This document shows, piece after piece, positions 57,749 through 64,000 of a DNA stretch of 64,000 nt. How positions within the stretch are numbered: the first letter of the stretch is position 1; every line of letters starts with the position of its first letter. The position numbers and the translations under genes were made by a program. Origin of the DNA: Atriophallophorus winterbourni (lineage: Eukaryota; Platyhelminthes; Trematoda; Plagiorchiida; Microphallidae); the NCBI GenBank assembly GCA_013407085.1, contig JACCGJ010005466.1, positions 1 through 64,000 of the forward strand, given 5' to 3'. The notes beneath the pieces are model-generated. The model saw only the letters and a list, made by a program, of their open reading frames with translations, had not been told where the DNA came from and did no database searches.

Positions 57749-59952
57749 GTTTAAAACGGAAAAATTCTGCATTCATTTTGTCAAGGATTCAAGGATTCGA
57801 GGATTTATGGGTAAAAAAGTTAATACTTCACAACTGCACTGGGTTACAGTATGAATAAAAACATGAAAAATACAATAGTATAAAAGTAATCGAGAATATC
57901 AGATGTAAAGCTCGCGAATGATGTCCAATCGCGCTTTAAAAATCGCTAGGCAAAGAGAGTTCACCACAGGTTGTGGTAGTGAATTTCAAAGAAATATACG
58001 GCTAAAAATGGCGTCGACAATCAACACGGGAACTTGGAACGTAAGGGGATAAGATATGACCGCGCGTCACTTTCCCGTCACACAAATCAAGTAAGTGTTT
58101 TAATGGATGTCCTTCGGTAGACACAATTCTATAGGTCATAATAATATCGCGTCGTATTCTCCTTTGTGTGAAGTCGCATAGACCCAGGCGTTGCAATCAT
58201 TCGGTGTACGCAACATTGGGAAGAACCATCACTAACTTTGTTGCTCTATGATAGATTATATCGCAGAGAGAAATATCTTTTCTCCACCAAGGGGCCCAGA
58301 CATCTACCGCATACACCATCGTAGGGTAAAGGTAGACATTCACTATACTTGGTAATGTTACCAGAGAGAATCTTCCAAATATTCTTTGAAGGATACCTAA
58401 CAATTTGTTGGCCCGTCTATATATATTCTGACAGTGCTGGTTATGAAGTTCTTAGTAGAATCTCAGCAGCCCGCTCAACCGATTTGTAAACAATACATTG
58501 CAAGCCTAATTTTAAGTTTTTGAATTGAAATGTACCCAGAAGATGCTAATTTACAAAGTGACCAAGAAAACCTGTTCGTGAAACATTTCAATGGCATTGC
58601 GAAAAGATACACTCGGTAAACCTTATTTATCCTGCGAATATATCAAACGTTTCGTCCAGCTTAAGTTTACTACTATTTGAAGTAAATGGAAGTGCATGCA
58701 AATACAGTTTTCGTGCGATTCTTCTGGCAAGTATTCAGTTTTTCAATCCTTTAAATATGGAAAGCTTTGCCAGTTGGTTGGATAAAAATGACCTTGGAGA
58801 ACATTGTTGTTAGTTCACTAGGGCTAATTGTTTTCGCCTCTGCACTCATTTCCACAATCGAACAACAAAGATTAAAGTGTTTGGTTATATTTGCGACTTT
58901 CAATAGTCAAACTGGAGTTGCACTGGAACCGAAGTTTTAGGATTGTGTGAAAATCGACATACCCTGTTTCTTCAAAATTCCTGGAAGTAAACTTGGTCCT
59001 GACAATCATTGAAGCATTTACTAAAGCAGATTTGAAGCTTTTCTTGTGCATGAAAACTTGTCATCTGTTCTCAAGCAGAATGCATCGAATATTTTGCACT
59101 TAGGTTATCTCCGAAACTCAACCAGAAAACGGTGGATGAGAAATGCATCAGGTTAGGTAAACAATTTATTCTCAAAAACGACAAAATGTCGGCCGCATTC
59201 TGAATTTCTTTAAATGAAGAAAAAAAAATAATTATACAAATGCTAGATTATCTATTATCTATCTGAGGGTACCATTCAAAATGTTGATGTCTCACCATGC
59301 TTTTGAAGAAGATACGAGCTACATTTTTGAACGAATGTTTAGATATGCCATAATCCCACGAGCGCAAAATGGGCGCTAGTCACTCGAACCACATTCGGCA
59401 AAGGTATACCTTTGACAGGAATTAATGACGGGGAATCAGATTTAAGCGAAATTATCCCAATCATAATCATCATCTCAACAATTGTTATCATCATAAAATT
59501 CAGTCACACAGCGATCAACATCATCATACTTATCATCATAAACATCAGCCTCGGCATCATCATCATCATCATTGTTTATTATTATCCGAGAAAGCCTCAC
59601 ACAGGTAACACGTTACGATACAGCTAATGATAGAATACGCATGTAGTAGCTTTTTGAATTTATGGTCATGGATGTATGCTCGGTGTTAAAATGACAAGTC
59701 AATCATGGCTTCGATAAATAACATTTAAAGCTAGCTCTCAAAACATTTTCTCTGCTTGAGTTGAGACCACCTCTGTTTGACCAGAATCCAATAAACTTTT
59801 CATTATGAATAACTTTATAGGTACGCGAAAATCGCCACCAAGTATTACTCAACGGGTCAGTGAAATGCAACTTGCAGCCGCACAGTCAGAGACTGCACGT
59901 GACTAAGATACTGTCAGGTTGCCCAGGCGTAGACAAATAAAGGGAAAGAGAA
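57749..59952 (+). repeat. Large inverted repeat, left arm
   Basis: Matches the reverse complement of 60107-61254: TTCTGCATTCAT at the outer edge, GAAGCTTTTCT, AATCCCACGAGCGCAAAATGG, and GCCCAGGCGTAGAC at the inner edge. It is longer than the right arm because a CR1 family II fragment (57785-58437) sits in it. A further segment, about 58475-58995, does not align with the right arm. It contains an ATC/CAT repeat near 59455-59580. Confidence 0.75.
57785..58437 (-). mobile_element. CR1 family II fragment inserted in the palindrome arm
   Basis: Minus strand keeps LGILQRIFGRFSLVTLPSIVN, YAVDVWAPWWRKDI, RATKLVMVLPNV and RRIRRDIIMTYRIVSTEGHPLKHLLDLCDG. The 3' end is at 57785 with GATTCAAGGATTC repeats. 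Sequences just outside it (57749-57785 and 58440-58470) are contiguous in the other arm. Confidence 0.75.
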
Positions 59953-59979
59953 TATATATATATATATATATATATATAT
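59952..59979. repeat. (AT)n microsatellite in the palindrome spacer
   Basis: Uninterrupted AT dinucleotides next to the inner end of the left arm. Confidence 0.85.
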
Positions 59980-60106
59980 CATGAAAACACGAGTCTGGAG
60001 CCAGGCAAAGCGTCAAGCAATATGAATTTGAAAAAGCATATAAGCAAGCGCGTGGTAAAGGGCAAGCAAGCAAGCGTTATACACAAATGCACCATATATA
60101 TGGCTA

Positions 60107-61254
60107 TTTTCTTTCCCTTTATTGGTCTACGCCTGGGCAACCTGAGAGTATCTTAGCCACGTGCGGTCTCTGACTGTGCGGCTGCGAGTTGCAATTTCCT
60201 GACCCGTTGAGTAATACTTGGTGGCCATTTTTGTGTACCTATAAAGTTATTCATAATGAAAATTTTATTGGATGGTGGTCAGACACAGGTGGTCTCAACT
60301 CAAGCAGAGAAAATATTTTGACTGTCAGCTCTAAATGTTATTGATCGAAACCATGATTGACTTATCATTACAACACCGAGCATACATCTATGACCCTAAA
60401 TTGGAGAAGCTACTACATGCGTATTCTATCATCAGCTGTATCGTAACGTGTTACCTGTCTGAGGCTTTCTCGGATAATAATAAACAATGATTATGATGAT
60501 GCTGAGGCTGATGTTAATGATGATAAGTATGATGATGTTGATCACGGTGTGACTGAATTTTATGATGATAACAATTGTTGAGATGATGATGCTGATTGAG
60601 ATAATTTCGTCAAACTCAGATTCCCCGTCATAAATCCTTGTCAAATGTTTACCATCGCCGAATGTACTTCCAGTGACTAGCGCCCATTTTGCGCTCGTGG
60701 GATTATGCCACTCCTGAACATTCGTTAACAAATAAAGCTAGTATCTGCTGCAAGAGCATGGTGAGACATACAAAAAATGTGAATGGTACCCTCAGATAGA
60801 CAGTAGATAATATAGCATTTGTATAATTATGTGCTTTACTCATTCAAACAATTTCGACATTTGTCGTCTTTGCGGATAGATGGTTTACCTAACTTGATGC
60901 ATTACAGAAGATGACGACATTCAACTATCCAACGTTTTTACTTGCTCATTCTACCTGAAATGTCCCGATACTGAATTGTTGGTTGGGTTTTGGAGATAAC
61001 GCCAGTGCAAAATATTCGACGCATTCCGCTTGGGAACAGATGACAAGATTTCACGCACGAGAAAAGCTTCAAATCTGATTTAGTAAATGCCTCAATGATT
61101 CAACACAATTCAAATTTGACTTGAAATGTTTTAGGTGACAGCATTGTTCGTTTATGGAAAATCACTTGAAATTGCTGCTGAGATTTCGCCAAGAACTTCA
61201 AAACCAATCACCCAAGCGACTTGACAATATGAATGCAGAATTTCTCGGTTTTAA
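60107..61254 (-). repeat. Large inverted repeat, right arm
   Basis: Reverse complement of the left arm with moderate divergence and small indels. A spacer of about 150 bp (59953-60106) with an (AT)n run separates the arms. No transposase or terminal motif is visible. Hydrophobic open frames in both arms come from the ATC repeat. Confidence 0.75.
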
Positions 61255-61849
61255 AGGACATTGATTTACGTGATCGACAAATTTAAAACAATGCTATTTT
61301 TATATATATATAGTTTTCCTTACTTGGGACGCAGAACATGTGATTATCTTCGGTTTTCAGCATACATATCTAAATATTATATAATCTATATTATGGAAAA
61401 GACCGGAGCATTTTGCAGTTTTTCAATATTCCACATTGTTTCAGGAGATAGAAAGATCACGCAATAGAGATCACTAATAATAGGATTTGCAATGAATGAT
61501 GGCCTCATTGAAGTAAATATTATTTGACGTTTTGATTATTGATCAAACTCTCTAGCGAGATGTAAAGTTAACCTGATCTTCTTTCTGATGTTCATAAATG
61601 ATTATCAATGCTGCTCATTAGTAGCATATTCGCAGAAATATATATGAGAGTGCTCATAGAAGTGCTCATGGAAGTTACGACAAATTTAATCTCACAGCCT
61701 AAATTTGTTCGCTCCGAAATTTACCCACAAAGAAATTTGATTTTGCTCCCTATATTGAATTTGTGTACTTCTCCATGTTTCAGTGGTTTTAAGACCGATT
61801 AACTTTCTTTCGATTTGAGGGCATACACAGATAAATAAAAGTGCATCCA

Positions 61850-62150
61850 CGGTAAATGGCCGTGAGGCCATCAAACCTGTTCTAGGAGGCGTCCTCACAC
61901 ATGGCACGTGCAATCTTGGTAATGTCCCTATCCGAACATTGCGGAGGCATGCTCTGACATGTTGTAACCTTACGCTTCAAAGTCCTCACCGCTTACTTCG
62001 CAATCCCTTTTCTCTCCTCTATATAAACACTGGCCCAGGCCAGCTCAAGCACCTGCAAACCTGTGTCCTGAGTCTCGGATTGATCACTTCATAACTATCC
62101 TGTGTTATTTTGTTCTCTGTCTCAGTGGAATAGGTCTCTCGTATCATCTA
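61850..62150 (+). promoter_or_regulatory. TATA-containing, LTR-like or promoter-like block
   Basis: TATATAAA at 62020-62027 follows a pyrimidine tract and precedes a more GC-rich stretch (CACTGGCCCAGGCC), unlike the AT-rich surroundings. It could be a solo LTR or a promoter for the genes to the right. No flanking duplication or second LTR was seen. Confidence 0.25.
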
Positions 62151-62559
62151 GTTGATCACCTGGCACAATTTTCTGTCGAATGCAGTAGATAGCAAAATCT
62201 GATCAACACAATTTGTACCTTCTCCGTAAGACCTTGCCATTAATTCAAAATTTAAAAATTCCGAAAAAATACTTTTCCACCAGAACGCCTAATAGTCTAC
62301 CAAATGTATTCCATATGGAGGCTAGTGGGCTTGACAGAGCAGATATTGCGAAGCTATGAATTTAACAAATTAATTTGAAACTCAATGCTCTTCCCGCGAC
62401 AATTCGATTAACTTATCTTCATATCGCAGGTCTCGACCTGCAAATATACTCCGTTTATAGCCACAAAATTCACATTACTAATCTTATCAATAATTGTAGT
62501 CCGTTCTGTTTTTCATTGTAATATTCTGCTGAAATTTTCGTATTCATCCTTGTTTTTAG

Positions 62560-62750
62560 AGAGTCTTTCTTCGACAAAATTCACTGTAACCCGCGGTCTA
62601 AATACTCCACTCTGGGACCCATCCCCATTTCCGGAAATACCCTCAAGAACCAATCAATTCTCATCAGAAAATCAAACCCAGTTTAACCAAGCTAACTGGA
62701 CACCGATTGCTTTAACAATGACAAACATCAGAGTGAAAAGTGAAAAATAA
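62560..62750 (+). CDS. Candidate terminal exon, unidentified
   Basis: An acceptor-like TTGTTTTTAG ends at 62559. The open frame runs to a stop at 62748-62750 and encodes a polar Ser/Asn/Pro-rich segment (LNTPLWDPSPFPEIPSR, NQTQFNQANWTP). It could be the last exon of a gene to the left, or a chance frame. No homology is recognised. Confidence 0.2.
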
Positions 62751-62993
62751 TCTATCGATGTGTATTCCACTGGCCCGACACACGCACGACGGTCTGTGCT
62801 GCTTCAGCCTCGGCGACATCGGATCAATAAGAGCTCCATCCCATACAATCGCGATGCAAAAAATTCAACGATTCAAGGATGAGTAAAAGCAAATAATATT
62901 TTACCTCCATACTCGGAAAATCGAATCGTGAGTTCTTCTCAACGCGGAAAAGATATTTAATTCACGCGATTCTACAAACGTTTTTGGGCAACC

Positions 62994-63032
62994 ATGGAAC
63001 AGGTTCAAATCTCAAGTCGACAATGCCTGTGA
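62994..63032 (+). promoter_or_regulatory. Upstream open reading frame overlapping the forkhead start
   Basis: ACCATGG at 62991-62997 is a better initiation context than the in-frame ATG at 63023. It starts a 12-codon frame that ends at 63032, overlapping that ATG. It may reduce or redirect translation, or mark an alternative first exon. Confidence 0.3.
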
Positions 63033-63388
63033 TTTACTCGTTCCAACATGGTGATCAAACCAGTGGTGAAAACGTCTGTACAACGGGGGACTCCCTTCAG
63101 CTAATTCCAGTATACCCTCTCAATCCTGCGACCGGAAGTGACGCGGCAGTTGACGCGGAATATTTCGACGTTTCCCGTCACACAATGCTGCCCACGATCG
63201 ACCAGATTTCTCAATCAATGCGCGACAAATATCGCAGTGACGGAAACCTCATACCGCCGTTCACCCAATGCGCCATGATATTCATGTGCATGCAACAGTT
63301 GAAGAAACACAAAGTCACCTTTGGGGATATGAAATCCTGGCTGGTGGATAATTTTGCTTGCTTCAGGAAACATTTTCCGAATCTACTG
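63023..63388 (+). CDS. First coding exon of a divergent FoxJ1-like forkhead transcription factor (partial)
   Basis: The exon encodes 122 residues and ends at a G|GTAAGC donor (63388, phase 0). The gene continues past the window or in sequence I could not join. Residues 77-122 match the first half of a forkhead domain: IPPFTQCAMIFMCMQ (helix 1), KKHKVTFGDMKSWLVDNF (helix 2; usual K.TL..IY.WI..NF) and ACFRKHFP. Spacing and the ICMAMQ..K..KIT....W...NFCYFR pattern fit FoxJ1 best, a family that switches on motile-cilia genes. The canonical PPYSYA reads PPFTQC, so it is a fast-evolving paralogue. Helix 3 with W.NS.RHNLS must lie in the next exon. Start chosen at the first in-frame ATG. Confidence 0.65.
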
Positions 63389-63754
63389 GTAAGCCATGAA
63401 ACATGATGTCGTTTTTGTGTCTTTGATGATAAATAGTCCACAGCAATGCAGATAGATGTGTTTCTCTCCCCCGCACATTATAATTCATAGCTAGTTGCTG
63501 GCCGAAAAACTAAAAATGAACAAACATTGAATCCTGAAAGTTTTGTAAGTCGAGATAGTCAACGAAGGCAATCACAAGTGGTTCTGTCTGTTTGCTTGAG
63601 AACCTCCAGTCCTCTGACCTAATTAATCTTTATGTTCGAAGAATCATACGGCTGCGAGGAAACGACAGGATGATGATGCTTATGAAGTAAGAACTTATAA
63701 AATTCCGAAAGTAAATAGTTACATTCATAAAACTATATTCGCAATAGAGGTATA

Positions 63755-64000
63755 TCAAAGTAATTCAAGGTTGTAATGTTTTGAGATGTAGCAAGCTTAA
63801 CAGTAACCGCTGGATTATAAAAATGAAATGTATGTGTATAAATAAGATAACGATTTAGATAAAGCAGTACATACGGTTTCGGGAAACGAATAATATAACA
63901 AAATTCGTCTAATTTCGTTTTAAAGTCATGCCAGCTAGTGAAGTAAGCAACAGTAGAATGTGGGCTGTTTCAAGGAAAACAGACACGGACATAATAAAAA
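63755..64000 (-). pseudogene. CR1-like 3' end running off the window
   Basis: Minus strand reads NSPHSTVAYFTSWHDFKTKLDEF, the end of a CR1-like polyprotein (WNSLP..V......F...LD.F). It is followed towards 63755 by an ACTTTGA repeat tail similar to family I. Truncated by the window edge. Confidence 0.55.

Noticed and set aside
59412..59627. Ile-rich open frame in the left palindrome arm (and its partner at 60432-60731 in the right arm)
   Set aside because: The hydrophobic run comes from an ATC/CAT microsatellite translated in one frame. The match between arms reflects the inverted repeat, not a conserved protein.
1..64000. tRNA or rRNA genes
   Set aside because: I saw no A/B box pair with a cloverleaf context or rRNA core sequence. 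A covariance scan was not possible here.

Overview
The window is repeat-dominated animal nuclear DNA. It has split genes with GT/AG introns, an immunoglobulin-superfamily receptor, a forkhead exon, and many decayed retrotransposons of the CR1, RTE-like and Penelope types. This mix, together with hammerhead-ribozyme repeats, would fit a flatworm (trematode or cestode), but the sequence alone cannot fix the organism, and another invertebrate is possible. There are no operons, no bacterial signals and no CRISPR array.

Layout. 1-12.3 kb: nested CR1 non-LTR elements. These include two near-identical head-to-head chimeras (1-1288 and 8784-10001), a Penelope fragment, and a first array of 242-bp hammerhead repeats (4000-4700). 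12.5-13.8 kb: the main hammerhead (retrozyme-like) array, ending in an inverted unit. 14.5-20.6 kb: older CR1 copies. 20.9-36.65 kb: one host gene on the + strand. I assembled it from 8 exons with matching phases into a 458-residue, four-Ig-domain, single-pass membrane protein. Its introns carry hammerhead relics, a deleted Tigger/pogo transposon, a 3.7-kb RTE-like element and a Penelope fragment. 37-54.4 kb: CR1 families I and II plus several RTE-like copies in complex arrangements. 55.9-57.7 kb: another CR1-I copy and an RTE leader. 57.75-61.25 kb: a large imperfect inverted repeat with a CR1 insertion in one arm. 62.5-63.4 kb: start of a second host gene, a divergent FoxJ1-like forkhead factor running off the right edge. 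63.75-64 kb: one more CR1 end.

How the parts relate. The autonomous elements (CR1, RTE-like, Penelope) are all broken here by frameshifts, truncation, inversion or internal deletion. The non-autonomous 242-bp repeats have type I hammerhead cores. They probably depend on a Penelope-type reverse transcriptase, whose fragments in this window carry a related hammerhead in their flanks. The most unusual signals are the ribozyme arrays, the duplicated head-to-head CR1 chimera, the RTE pair laid out like a circular permutation, and the large palindrome.
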